From positions 1 to 17,898 of the forward strand of contig JAISCO010000209.1 of assembly GCA_031265535.1 (NCBI GenBank): 17,898 nt of DNA, in the 5' to 3' direction. A program made the translations under genes and the position numbers. This document shows positions 1 through 10,000 of the stretch, piece by piece (position 1 is the stretch's first letter; every line of letters begins with the position of its first letter). This DNA comes from Spirochaetaceae bacterium (GTDB lineage Bacteria > Spirochaetota > Spirochaetia > Treponematales > Breznakiellaceae). Under the pieces are notes generated by a model. That model made no database searches and was not told the DNA's origin. It saw only the letters and a program-made list of their open reading frames with translations.

Positions 1-785
1 GTAAGCCTCGCTAATTCGTCAAGACGGGCTAACTGCTGCCGGAAAATCGCGTCCGCTTCGGCGTCTTTGTTGTAAAACGCGGCAATAAATTTAATCCACT
101 CAAAAGAAGCGCGGTTTTCACCCTCCTCCCATTCACAGACCACCGCGTAAGGCAGTCCGGCAGCCTCAAACAGAGCTAAATTGTCGCCCATCCCCATAAC
201 CGCCGGTTCCGCAAATATAATATCGGGCTGTAAAGTGATCGCGCTCTCAATATCTATCGTTCCCATGCTGTTCCGGGCTATGTACGCCGTCTTTCCGTCC
301 CGCATCCGCTCTTCTATAGGCGCCAGATCCCACTGATCCTGCGGCATAGTAACGGCGGCGACACTGTCGTAAAGGCTATTTTCTTCGATGTCGTATTCGG
401 CATCGTCATTCTCTTCCAGGACATCCAGGAAACTCACCTGCGTTGTTGACGTATACAAGGCTTTTTTTACGGGCGTAAACACGAGCAGGTCATGCTCAAT
501 TGAAGACGATGTAAAATTGTCCGGCGCTTCAACGCCGCGCGGCACAAGCAGGCAGCGTCTTCCGCTATAGTCGCTTAGCAGCTTAACGCCGTCCGGCAGG
601 TATTCAATGCTAAAAAGTTTGGCGTAATATACTCCAAATTCGCCGGTACCTTCCGCGGCGGACAGCTTTATTTCACTTTGTTTTTTTGCGCACCCGCCGC
701 AAAGCGCAAGCGCGGTAACGGCGGCCAAAGCGGTAAAAAGAACTACCCAAACGCTGGAAGTCATATTATTGCAAGATTTTTTCAT
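1..785 (-). CDS. Lipoprotein substrate-binding protein of a siderophore/cobalamin-type ABC transporter (partial, C-terminus off the left edge)
   Basis: The minus-strand frame is open from the ATG at 785 to the window edge (261 codons), so the C-terminal part is missing. The protein starts MKKSCNNM, followed by a hydrophobic stretch (about residues 10-28) and a relaxed spirochaete-type lipobox ending in LCGGC, with Cys29 or Cys32 as the likely lipidated residue. It would be membrane-anchored in the periplasm. About residues 170-261 read like the periplasmic-binding-protein fold of FepB/BtuF-type proteins: 'QPDIIFAEPAV', then 'LFEAAGLPYAVV', then 'FEWIKFIAAFYNKDAEAD', matching the usual order of a 'PDLII' strand, an 'AGIPVV' strand and the long helix. 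Permease and ATPase genes are expected to the left, outside the window. GGAGG lies just before the start, which supports this Met over Met8. The ligand (ferric siderophore, haem, corrinoid or other) cannot be told from the sequence. Family call fairly sure; substrate unknown. Confidence 0.8.
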   Translation of the reverse strand, partial: MKKSCNNMTSSVWVVLFTALAAVTALALCGGCAKKQSEIKLSAAEGTGEFGVYYAKLFSIEYLPDGVKLLSDYSGRRCLLVPRGVEAPDNFTSSSIEHDLLVFTPVKKALYTSTTQVSFLDVLEENDDAEYDIEENSLYDSVAAVTMPQDQWDLAPIEERMRDGKTAYIARNSMGTIDIESAITLQPDIIFAEPAVMGMGDNLALFEAAGLPYAVVCEWEEGENRASFEWIKFIAAFYNKDAEADAIFRQQLARLDELARL

Positions 786-805
786 GTTTCCTCCAAATGA
801 TTGAT

Positions 806-863
806 GACCGGAAGAAGAATATTTTACCTCAACGTCGAAAAAGTCGAAGAAGGAAAGAGTAAA
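806..863. repeat. 58-bp direct repeat, copy 1 (left of the histidine kinase gene)
   Basis: Starts GACCGGAAGAAGAATATTTT and ends GGAAAGAGTAAA. It matches 3261-3318 at 57 of 58 positions, the one difference being C versus A in the middle (CAACGTCG here, CAAAGTCG there). Sequence on either side does not match, so the boundaries are sharp. The two copies enclose the GC-rich histidine kinase gene. Further right, AAGAGT (855-860) can pair with ACTCTT (871-876). Confidence 0.9.
821..848 (-). promoter_or_regulatory. Putative sigma70-type promoter for the binding-protein gene
   Basis: Read on the minus strand, TTCGAC (848-843) is followed after 16 bases by TAAAAT (826-821). The predicted transcript start near 813 leaves a leader of roughly 28 nt before the start codon at 785, with GGAGG in it. 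The whole promoter lies inside the first copy of the 58-bp direct repeat. Only the consensus match and geometry support it. Confidence 0.4.
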
Positions 864-992
864 AAGGGAGACTCTTAAAAACGTATTCGACTTCTTTGAC
901 TCCGCGGTTTATATACGGATCAGAGGTTGGTTGTAGAATTTGGTGAATACGAATACCCTATCGTATAGCGCGGCGGCGGCAGGGGAAACTTC

Positions 993-3194
993 ATGACGTT
1001 GAAAGAGCGGTTGTTTTTAATCATTAGCTGCGGAACATACACCGACGAGGGCCGGGAACCGGATGAGATCATCCGCCGCGGCGTGCTCAATATTGCCTAT
1101 ACCTTTGCCGCCGTCATGATTCTTGGCATGGGTATCGTGGATATGCGGTCCTCCCGGATCGGCCTGGGCCTGTTCCTGTTGATCCTGGGGGCGCTGATTA
1201 TCGCCGGTCTGCTGGTCCTTTGGACCAGGCTTTCCTTTGTAACCGGGGGATGTATCCTTACCGCCCTGTACGGCGTCTTCTGCGCGGTCATGGCGGGCTG
1301 GGGAAACGAGCCCGGGGGCGTTTCGATATTCCGTATCGTGTCGTACCCGGCCATGTCGATTCTGATCCTGGGACTGCCCTGGGGCCTTGTGTTTGCCCTG
1401 CTGCTTTTTCCGTTTACCCTCCTTGGCCTTTTCGCGTCCGCCCCGGTTCACACTACCTTTGCCGACTCCATGGTCGTTTCCGGCGGGTACCTCGTTGTCC
1501 TGATCCTGGCGGCGGTTTACGAGTACGCCCGGTCCGCCAGGGATCGCTGGTTTACCCGGCAGGATCGTTACGTGAACATGGTCTTTGCCAACAGCCTGGA
1601 TTGTATCCTGCTTTTTGATACCGAGGGCCGCCTGCTGTATTTTACCGATATCGTTCTTACGCGGTTTAACATTGCCAGCGCCGCCAGTATACGGCGCCGT
1701 TCCTACCGGGAGGTGTTTGCCCGTTTTACCGGCAAACATACCAGTGTCCGCCTGGACGCCGTCTTTGGGGGGACGGAAAAAAATTCCTCCGTTTACGATG
1801 ATACCATAACCTGCGGCCCCGGCGGTCCCCGGCATTACCAGGTCCATCTGAGTCCCCTGTATGACGACGGGGGAATGTTCCGGGGGGCCCTTATCGTTTT
1901 CCAGGACATGACGGACGCCCTGGCGGCAAAGGAAAAGGCCGAACAGGCCAGCCGCGCCAAATCCAATTTTCTTGCCGCCATGTCCCACGAGATTCGTACT
2001 CCCATAAACGCCGTTATCGGCATGACCTCCATCGGCAAAGCCGCGGAGGATACGGAACGAAAGAATTACTGTTTTGACAAGATCGAGGGGGCCTCCACCC
2101 ATCTTTTGGGGGTTATCAACGATATTCTTGATATGTCCAAGATCGAGGCGGATAAACTTGAGCTTTCCCCCACGGAATTTGATTTCGAAAAAATGCTGAA
2201 CCGGGCCCTGGGCATCTTTGACGTGCGGCGGCAGGAAAAAAAGCAGCGCCTTGTTGTTCATTTTGACGCGGCCATACCGCGGAACATTATCAGCGACGAA
2301 CAGCGACTTTCCCAGGTTATTACCAACCTTTTGAGCAACGCCGCCAAATTTACCCCCGATGAGGGGGTTATCACCGTCCATACCAGGCTCCTGTCCCTGG
2401 AGGAATCCGCCGGAGAATCCCTGTGGGGACCGGCCGTGGCGGGGGACTCCGCCGCCGCCTACGGCGTACTGGAAATCGGGGTGACCGATACGGGGATCGG
2501 CATTGCCAGGGAGCAGCAGGCCGGCCTTTTTCAGTCCTTCGGCCAGGTGGATTCCAGCATCTCCCGCCGCTTCGGCGGAACGGGGCTCGGCCTGGCGATT
2601 AGCAGGCGGATTGTGGAAATGATGCGGGGGGATATCCGCATAGAAAGCGAACTGGGGAAGGGCGCCTCCTTTGTCTTTAAGGTCCGGGTGGGAATTTCCC
2701 CGGAGCAGCTTGCCGCCCGGGCCGGCGGAACGGCGGCGGAAGAGGCCGCCCCCGTGCAGGCGCCGGAACAGGAGGGGTCGGGGGAGGAGGAATCGTACAC
2801 GGGACGCCGGATCCTTCTGGCGGAGGATGTGGAGATAAACCGGGAGATCGTGCTGTCGGCGCTGGAACCCCTGGGGCTGCGGATCGACGAGGCTGAAAAC
2901 GGCCGGATTGCCTACGATCGATTCGCCGCCGATCCGGAGGCCTATGATCTTATCTTTATGGATATCCATATGCCCGAGGTTGACGGGTATGAGGCTACGC
3001 GGATGATCCGCGGCCTGGATCACCGGCGGGCCAAGGAAGTACCTATTGTCGCCATGACCGCCAATGTCTTTCAGGAGGATATTGAACACTGTCTGGCCGC
3101 GGGAATGAACGGCCACCTGGGTAAGCCGCTGGACTTTGACGAGGTAATGGGGACCCTGCGGAACTACCTGCGCCCCGCCGTACCTTCCGCCTAG
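993..3194 (+). CDS. Membrane hybrid sensor histidine kinase (PAS-like, HisKA, HATPase_c, REC)
   Basis: The 733-residue protein begins with about six hydrophobic segments (roughly residues 31-50, 56-78, 83-102, 112-132, 132-150 and 161-178), so it sits in the inner membrane. A PAS-like segment follows (about 192-308, 'NSLDCILLFDTEGRLLYF', ending in 'VFQDMTDA'). The HisKA domain has the phosphoacceptor H332 in 'AAMSHEIRTPINAVIGM'. The ATPase domain has the N-box around N449, the G1 box DTGIGI (499-504) and the G2 box GGTGLGL (528-534). A Gly/Glu-rich linker leads to a C-terminal receiver domain with acidic E611/D612, phosphoacceptor D657 ('FMDIHMPEVDG'), T689 and K711. All key residues are present, so it should be active. 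No separate response regulator, output domain or obvious input ligand is visible here. AGGGG lies about 9 bases before the ATG. The gene is much richer in GC than its neighbours and is bracketed by a direct repeat, which suggests it came in as a unit. Confidence 0.95.
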   Translation: MTLKERLFLIISCGTYTDEGREPDEIIRRGVLNIAYTFAAVMILGMGIVDMRSSRIGLGLFLLILGALIIAGLLVLWTRLSFVTGGCILTALYGVFCAVMAGWGNEPGGVSIFRIVSYPAMSILILGLPWGLVFALLLFPFTLLGLFASAPVHTTFADSMVVSGGYLVVLILAAVYEYARSARDRWFTRQDRYVNMVFANSLDCILLFDTEGRLLYFTDIVLTRFNIASAASIRRRSYREVFARFTGKHTSVRLDAVFGGTEKNSSVYDDTITCGPGGPRHYQVHLSPLYDDGGMFRGALIVFQDMTDALAAKEKAEQASRAKSNFLAAMSHEIRTPINAVIGMTSIGKAAEDTERKNYCFDKIEGASTHLLGVINDILDMSKIEADKLELSPTEFDFEKMLNRALGIFDVRRQEKKQRLVVHFDAAIPRNIISDEQRLSQVITNLLSNAAKFTPDEGVITVHTRLLSLEESAGESLWGPAVAGDSAAAYGVLEIGVTDTGIGIAREQQAGLFQSFGQVDSSISRRFGGTGLGLAISRRIVEMMRGDIRIESELGKGASFVFKVRVGISPEQLAARAGGTAAEEAAPVQAPEQEGSGEEESYTGRRILLAEDVEINREIVLSALEPLGLRIDEAENGRIAYDRFAADPEAYDLIFMDIHMPEVDGYEATRMIRGLDHRRAKEVPIVAMTANVFQEDIEHCLAAGMNGHLGKPLDFDEVMGTLRNYLRPAVPSA

Positions 3195-3201
3195 CGGCGG
3201 G
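3174..3201 (+). terminator. Possible weak terminator hairpin at the kinase stop codon
   Basis: CCCGCCG (3174-3180) can pair with CGGCGGG (3195-3201) around a 14-base loop that contains the end of the coding sequence and the TAG stop. No T-run follows, so an intrinsic terminator is uncertain. It may only reflect the GC-rich codons. Confidence 0.25.
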
Positions 3202-3260
3202 TTCTGCGGCGAAAGCTCTTAGTGTCTTGACCTCTTTCAACTTGTGGGTAGTGGACTCAA

Positions 3261-3318
3261 GACCGGAAGAAGAATATTTTACCTCAAAGTCGAAAAAGTC
3301 GAAGAAGGAAAGAGTAAA
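3261..3318. repeat. 58-bp direct repeat, copy 2 (right of the histidine kinase gene)
   Basis: Second copy of the element at 806-863, with one difference. It still holds the minus-strand promoter-like boxes (GTCGAA at 3298-3303, ATTTTA at 3276-3281), which would here fire into the 3' end of the kinase gene as antisense. It lies in the 249-base gap between the kinase and the aldolase. Apart from this repeat and the palindrome at 3385-3428, the gap shows no gene-like reading frame. Confidence 0.9.
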
Positions 3319-3352
3319 TATACTTGTCCTGAGCTCTAAGTTACGGCATATT

Positions 3353-3358
3353 TATAAT
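3353..3358 (+). promoter_or_regulatory. Candidate -10 box for the aldolase/macroglobulin operon
   Basis: TATAAT is a perfect -10 hexamer upstream of the operon. A second similar box, TATTAT, follows at 3362-3367. No good -35 box sits at 16-18 bases; TTGTCC at 3324-3329 is too far for the first box. If used, the transcript would start just before the palindrome at 3385-3428 and carry it in the leader. Confidence 0.35.
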
Positions 3359-3384
3359 CTGTATTATAGCGAAAAATTAAGGGT

Positions 3385-3428
3385 AATCGAAGCTGTTCCA
3401 AAACTGAAGTTTTGGAACAGCTTCGATT
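3385..3428. repeat. 44-bp near-perfect palindrome upstream of the aldolase
   Basis: Two 21-base arms, AATCGAAGCTGTTCCAAAACT (3385-3405 with its exact reverse complement at 3408-3428), are separated by only GA. The RNA would form a very stable hairpin. It ends three bases before the AAGGAG ribosome binding site (3432-3437) of the aldolase. No T-run follows it. It shares the core CAAAACT/AGTTTTG with the intergenic hairpins at 10234-10259 and 15788-15803. Possible roles are an attenuator, an mRNA-stabilising 5' hairpin, a protein-binding operator or a REP-like repeat. Confidence 0.85.
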
Positions 3429-3443
3429 TACAAGGAGCTTAGC

Positions 3444-4082
3444 ATGTATAAAAAACTGATAGTTGATTCCGGCAGGCGGATGTTGAATTCGGGGCTTACA
3501 GTGGAAACATGGGGAAACATCAGCGCGCGGGACAAGGGGACGGGGCTTATCTATCTTACGCCGAGCGCGATGAGTTATGACATTATTTGTGAAGACGATA
3601 TTATCGCGGCAAAACCGGACGGTACTATTATGGAGGGCAGACGCAAACCGACGGTTGAATTTGAGCTTCATCTTGCCGTATACCGCGCCCGCTCTGAAAT
3701 AAACGCCGTTGTTCATACTCATCCGGTATATTCGCAAATTTTCGGCGTGCTGCGCGAACCTATCCCCGCAATAATAGACGAGGCGGCGCAAATATTGGGC
3801 GCGGAGGTGCGCTGCGCCCGTTACGAACTGCCTGGGACTAAGGAACTTGCCGCGGCCTGTGTTGAGGCGCTTGGCAAAAACGCTTACGCCTGCCTCCTCG
3901 CAAACCACGGCGCGGTAAGCATAGGCGCGGACATGGACGCCGCTTTCCGTGTGGCAAAAGTTTTGGAAATGACGGCTCAGATTTACGCGCAGGCGCGTAT
4001 GATAGGCGAAGTAAAACTCCTAAAAAAAGAACATATTGATTATATGCACGATTTCGCGTATCATCATTATGGTCAAAAATGA
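3444..4082 (+). CDS. Class II aldolase/epimerase family protein (FucA/AraD fold)
   Basis: The 212-residue cytoplasmic protein is the normal length for the family that contains L-fuculose-phosphate aldolase and L-ribulose-phosphate 4-epimerase, Zn2+-dependent enzymes that cleave or epimerise sugar phosphates. Visible family features are 'GNIS' (24-27), 'TPSAMSYD' (39-46, phosphate-binding region), the acidic E72 in 'PTVEFELH', the zinc ligands H91 and H93 in 'HTHP', and H155 in 'LANHGAVSIG'. All three metal-binding histidines are present, so an active enzyme is likely. Which sugar phosphate it uses cannot be decided. It could equally be a methylthioribulose-phosphate dehydratase-like or otherwise uncharacterised member. 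AAGGAG at 3432-3437 supports this ATG. The stop codon overlaps the next start (ATGA, 4079-4082), so it is translationally coupled to the macroglobulin gene, which is not an obvious partner for a sugar-phosphate enzyme. Confidence 0.9.
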   Translation: MYKKLIVDSGRRMLNSGLTVETWGNISARDKGTGLIYLTPSAMSYDIICEDDIIAAKPDGTIMEGRRKPTVEFELHLAVYRARSEINAVVHTHPVYSQIFGVLREPIPAIIDEAAQILGAEVRCARYELPGTKELAAACVEALGKNAYACLLANHGAVSIGADMDAAFRVAKVLEMTAQIYAQARMIGEVKLLKKEHIDYMHDFAYHHYGQK

Positions 4083-7000
4083 ATTTTAATTTGCTGTTGT
4101 TGCGCCGTATTCTATACCGCATAGAATGCGCCGCCATACTACTGATATGTTTGGCAGTTTTCGCCTGTAAAAAATCCGGCGAAATTGATGCAAAAGATTC
4201 TGTCGCCGAAAGCGCGCTCGTTGAAAAGACGGCGGGGGGCGATGGTTTTTCTTACGCGAATGATGAAGCGATAAAGCTGGCGTTTACGCTTGATTACCGC
4301 GCTGAAATTCCTGAACCAGAGCAGATTGCCGAAACGCTTGACGAGGCGGTACAATCCGGTACGCCGGCCCGCAGCGCCGGCATGGTCGAAATCATTCCCG
4401 GTCTGCGTAAACTAAACGATTACAAGACAGATTACACCGCCGCCCGCACAGAAGCCGAAAAACTCGCCGCGAGTTTCGCGCAAAACCTTACGCCTCCGCG
4501 TAACGCTGGGGCGCTTACCGTCGTTGACTGGGGGCCGCAAAAATTCTTGTCTTCGGCTGTTAAGCGGCCGTCAGTATTCGTGATTTTTTCACAGCCTATG
4601 GTCCCGCTCGCGGCGCTGGGAGCCGTGTCGGACTCATCCCCCATTGTGAGCATAGAGCCGCCGCTTAAAGGCACATTCCGCTGGTACGGGACATCTTTCA
4701 TCAGCTTTGAAAGCGACGGGCCGTGTCAGGAGCAGCAGACGTACACGATAACGGTCGCGCCTTCCGCGCAGTCGCTTTACGGTAAAAAGATAGAGGGGCA
4801 GACCAGTTTCAGTTTTGAAACGGAACGCCTGTCGATGAAAGCCATTGAACCCGGGCGCGAGTTCAGGAAAGAAAACCGTTTTTATTTTTCAGATAACGAT
4901 GTGCCGCCGCTTGCCGCAAAGCAGATAACTATTATTTTTAACGGACCGGTACAAGAGGACGGCATAAAAAATTATATCGTCATTGCTTCCGATTCGGGCG
5001 GTGAAAAAAGATTTGCCTTGACACAACTTGACGAAAACACCCTGCTGGCGTCCCTGCTGGATGATATTGAATTTAACACCCGCGTAACTGTTAGGCTTAA
5101 ACAGGGCGCTCGTTCCGGCAATGGAACTCTGGGAACCGCGGGGGATCAGGTTTTTTCGTTTAGAACGCCGCCGCCGTTTACACTGACGGATATGAAAACT
5201 TCGCCCGCGTGGGGAAAATACCGTAATGTGTTCAACATTGATTTTTCCGTGCGTATAGACGCGGATTCGGCGCTTGAGGCGCTGCGCACAGAACCCGCGA
5301 TGCCGCTTACAAAAGAAAATACTGAGGTTTGGGACAGCACGATTCGTATAAGCAATCTTCCTGTCGGCTTTAACGAAACATTCAAAATCATTGTTGATAC
5401 GGATTTGCGGGATGTGTACGGCAGAAACCTTGATGAAAATTATGAAAGGACGCTTACATCCCGGCCCGAGCCGCCGCCTACCGGCTCCGTAAACTTTTTA
5501 GACTGGGGAAACAGTATGCTCGAAGCCCAGTTTGAGCCGCGCTTTCTGTTTGAATATAAAAATATCGCCGGAGCTTCATTTTACCGGCTTGAACAAAAAA
5601 ATAATCCTTACAGTAATGCAGCGCAAAAAACCGACACAATTACACTGCAAGGTTTTGAAAAAAATTATACATATTTTGAAGAAATGGATCTGCGGCCTTA
5701 TCTGAACGGCGCTGGAAAAGGTTTTGTTTCGTTTTATGCCGATATAAATCTTCTTAGAAGAGACGTTGATTCAAGTACGGGAAAACAAAAAACATACAAT
5801 GTAGAAAATGAACTTAATCTGCAAGTAACGGATTTAGGGCTTACCGTCCGTTATGCTTTTAATAAAACCGTTGTGCTGGTAACATCGCTTTCCACCGGAG
5901 CCCCTATCGAAGGCGCTGTTGTTAGGCTTATAGCGCCCGATTTGATTGCTTCCAACGCGGATATTTCCGGCGTGAACAATTTTGCGGAGGCGATTACCGA
6001 CAAAGACGGGCTCGCCGTACTGAACACCGCGGCGGGCGTTTTCAGGAACGCCGTGCTTAGAAGTGACAGAGCTTGGAATCACACGCCTTATGTGTTTGCG
6101 GAAAAAGACGGCGACCGCGCCGTGTTCAGCCCTTCGCATAACAATGTCTGGCGTTTCGGCATAGAGTACTCTTCGACCAGGGACGCGGAACGCGCTCAGC
6201 CTGTAACATTTATGTTTTCTGACCGCGGCATATATAAACCGGGCGAAACGATTACTTTTCGCGGTGTCGACCGCTCTTTATTGCTGGGAATGTATACAAT
6301 ATACAACGGCGATTACACGGTAAATCTTGTTAAAGATGCATATAAAGGTGAAACAGCCGCGACGCTTAGCGGCACGACAAGCGAGTCCGGCGGCTATTAT
6401 GGCGGCATAAAGTTGAGCGAGGATTTAACGCCGGGTGAATACCGCCTGAAATATGTCAGAAACAATTATGCCGGAGGCAATGAAAAAGATGCGGTATGCG
6501 CCGATATTCCAATAACGATAGCCTATTTTGAGCGGCTTAAATTTCAGGCTTCAATAAGCGCGCCCCCCGTTGAAATAATATCCGGCGAAGATATAAACGT
6601 AACACTGCAAGCGTCATATTTATCCGGCGGGAATCTTTCGGGCGCGGCTTGGCGCTCAGCGTGGTTCAGCGAATTAACATATTTCAATCCGACAGTTGGA
6701 ACAGACCGCTTTGTTTTCGGCCCGCGCAATGTGTACGAGGGAAAGAAAAATATATCGTCATCCGGCGGCGTTCTGTCCGCCGACGGCAAGGCCGCTCTTA
6801 GTCAAAAAACCAGCAACGCTTCCGTTGCGGGCGCGGCGTACACATACTCGGTGGAGGCTTCGGTTACAGATTTAAGCAATCAACAAATATCGGCTTCGCG
6901 TTCTGTAATGGTTCATCCCGCCCTTTTTTATATAGGCGCGGCCATGCAGTCACGGCGCGGTTTCGCCAAGGCGGGCGAGGAAATTTCCGTCAACTATATA

Positions 7001-10000
7001 ACGGTAGATACTTCCGGTAAAACGCTGGCGAATGACGCGCAGTTTTTAAGCAGGGGAGAGGACGCAAAAATTATTAGAGCGGAACTTATCCGCGAAACAT
7101 GGACCCGCGCGCAAATGCGGGGCGTAAACAATTATATTTATGATAATTATGAGCGTTCTGAAATAATTGACAGCACGGAAAAAATCAATATAAAAACATC
7201 AGGCACAATAAAAGTTAAACCGTCAAAAGCGGGTTTTTATATTCTGCGATTAACAAGTTTTGACCGCGAAGGCAGAAAGGCGCTTACGGAAATTACATTT
7301 TATGCTACAGGCTCAAATTTTTCGTATTGGAATATGAACAATCCCGGCGACCTGAAACTTGTACCGGATAAGGCTGTTTACAACCCGGGAGATACGGCGG
7401 AAATCTTGCTGCAAAGCAGCCTGCCTGCCGGGCGATATTTAATTACTGTTGAACGTGAAGGTATTTTTACCGAAGAGGTCCGCGTATTTGACGAGCCTGT
7501 TTCCGTGATAAATATACCTATAGCGCGTAACTATGTGCCGGTTGTGTATGTCGCTGTTTCTTCGTATTCCACGCGTTCCGGCCCGCCGAAACATAGTTAT
7601 GGAACTCCTGATTTTGATAAACCGGAAGGCCGCTTCGGAGCGGTAAAACTTTTTGTAAATCCGCGTGTCCGCGCTTTTTCGGTAAAAGTTGAAAGCGGCA
7701 AGAAGGTATTCCGCCCGGGGGATGAAGTTACGCTCACTCTGACGGCTGAAAAAGACGGGGCGCCTCTGCCGAATGCCGAGCTTTCATTGATGGCGGTTGA
7801 CCGCGGTGTGCTTGATTTAATCAATTATCATGTTCCGGATCCAGTTTCATATTTTTATAATGAAGACCGTTTTCCAATTAGAGTTGGCGGCGATGATTCG
7901 CGGACTATGCTGATGGACCCGGTTACTTACAGCGTAAAGAATTTGTCCGGCGGAGACGCGGATGCCGGAGATAAACTTGAAGAGCGAAAAGATTTTAATC
8001 CAATGGCGGTGTTCGAGCCGTTTTTGTTGACCGATGAAAAGGGCAAAGTTACGTGTACATTCAAGCTGCCCGATACTCTTACCACATACCGCATAACCGT
8101 ATTCGGTGTGCGCGGCGATTTATTTTCGTTAAAAGAAACCGAAATAGCCGCGAGAAATGTTATAAATGTACAACAGGTTCAGCCGCGCCGCCTGCGTGAA
8201 CGGGACACGGCGGAAGCCGGAGTGCTTGTCACAAACCTCGATTCCGTGCCGCATAAGATAAGCGTTTCGCTCGGTATAGGGGAGATAAGCGTACAGGATG
8301 ATGACAGCGGCGTCATAAAACAGAAGGGCGCGGCGTTTGTTGACGGCAGCGCGGAACATACGGTAACGGTAGCGGGCGGCGGGAACGCCGTTGTATATTT
8401 TGATATCGCCGCTGAAAAACAGGGTGAAATAAATTTAGTGTATACGATAAAATCTGACGCGCTGAATGAACGTCTGATTCAGAATTTGATAATCGAAAAA
8501 CCGTATATAAAGGAGACGGTTGTTACATCGAATTCGCTTGCTGAAAACAGCGTTACGGAAGCTGTCGTGATCCCGGGTTTTGCCGATGACGGAAATGGCA
8601 GTCTGACAATAACTCTTGACGCGACACGCTTAAGCCTGCTGGAACAGGCTGTCAATTATTTATTTCATTATCCTTACGGCTGCATGGAACAGCGCAGCGC
8701 CGCTGTGCTGCCGCTGGTGATATTCGGTGAATACATTGACGCGCTCAATTTACAAAGCGAAGTTTCTGATCCAAAAAAAGTTGTACAAAAAGAAATAGCG
8801 TCATGGTCAAAAATACAGCGCCCTGACGGCGGATTTCCATACTGGCCGTCCGGCTTGTACAGCAATATATATGTATCGCTGCGTATAGCGCATATCATAA
8901 TCCTCGCAAAAGAAAAAAACATTTCCGTTCCCGATTCTTTCAATATAGATAAATTGTACAATTATCTTGAAAATGAATATCAAAAATTGTACCGTGAATC
9001 TTTACGTTTGCGCGGGAATGATACAAGCCGCGCCGCTCAAAACGCTTATATATCAAAAAATAATGTTTATTTACGGTCGTATATGCTGTATGTTTTTTCA
9101 TTGCTTAAAAAAAATAATTACACATCGCATATAACTGAAATGATTGCCGCCAACAAAGATGACCCGATAGCGCTGGCTTTTGCCGGAATGGCGGCCCGCG
9201 CCGTATCGCGTAACGATATAGCGTCCGACGCTGGGCGCACTCTGCGTAATTTGCTGCGCCCGACGGCGCGGGGTGTCGATTTAAGCGACGGAAACAGCGG
9301 CAGCAATTTTCTGACAGAGTATTATGGCGATAAAAATGAACAGCTTGCGTTGACGCTGCAATTCTTCATTGATCAGTATCCGGGTGATGATATTAACACG
9401 CGCCTGCTCTATTCATTGTTGACGAACAAAAGCGCCGGCGCTTACTGGAGCAATACCGCCGTTACTATTCGCGTTTTGTCCGCTGTCGACCGGCTTATAC
9501 AAGCTGAAAATCTGACAAAAACCAATGTTACGGGCGCCGTAACACTGGATGGGCGCGAACTTTTAAGCGCGGGTTTCAAAGGATTGGGCGCGAAAGCCGT
9601 ATCAAAAGACTTTTCTTTTAAGGACTTCCCGCTTGCGGCGCTGCCCCGCGATTCCACCCTGCCTCTTGTAATAACGCGGCGCGGCACGGGCAGCATTTAC
9701 TGGACGGCCGCCCTTAGCTACGCCTTGCCCGCTGAAATGCAAGGGCGCCGCGATGAGGGAATAGGCGTGTTCCAAACTGTACGCGATTTTGAAAGCGGCG
9801 AAATTCTTACCGGCGCTCAGCTTGAAAGTGGAAGATTGTACCAAGTTGAACTGCGAATATCCAGCAGCCGCGACAGAAATTACCTTGCCCTGCGCGTTCC
9901 CATACCCAGCGGCGCTGAAATCCTTGACGCCCGTTTTACCACGACAGCGTCCGCCGCCGCGCTGGAGGCCCTTGCTCCCGCGGACAAAGAACCTGAGTCC

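Noticed and set aside
864..992. Promoter for the histidine kinase gene (TTGACT at 896-901, TAGAAT at 934-939)
   Set aside because: The spacing between the boxes is about 32 bases, too long for a sigma70 promoter, and no better pair was found.
1017..3116. 699-codon open frame on the minus strand
   Set aside because: It lies fully antisense to the histidine kinase gene, whose domains are complete. Its sequence is rich in Gly, Pro, Arg and His with no domain pattern, as expected for the shadow of a GC-rich gene.
3227..3442. Small plus-strand frame across the kinase-aldolase gap
   Set aside because: It has no ribosome binding site and consists mainly of the 58-bp repeat and the palindrome, with no recognisable protein pattern.
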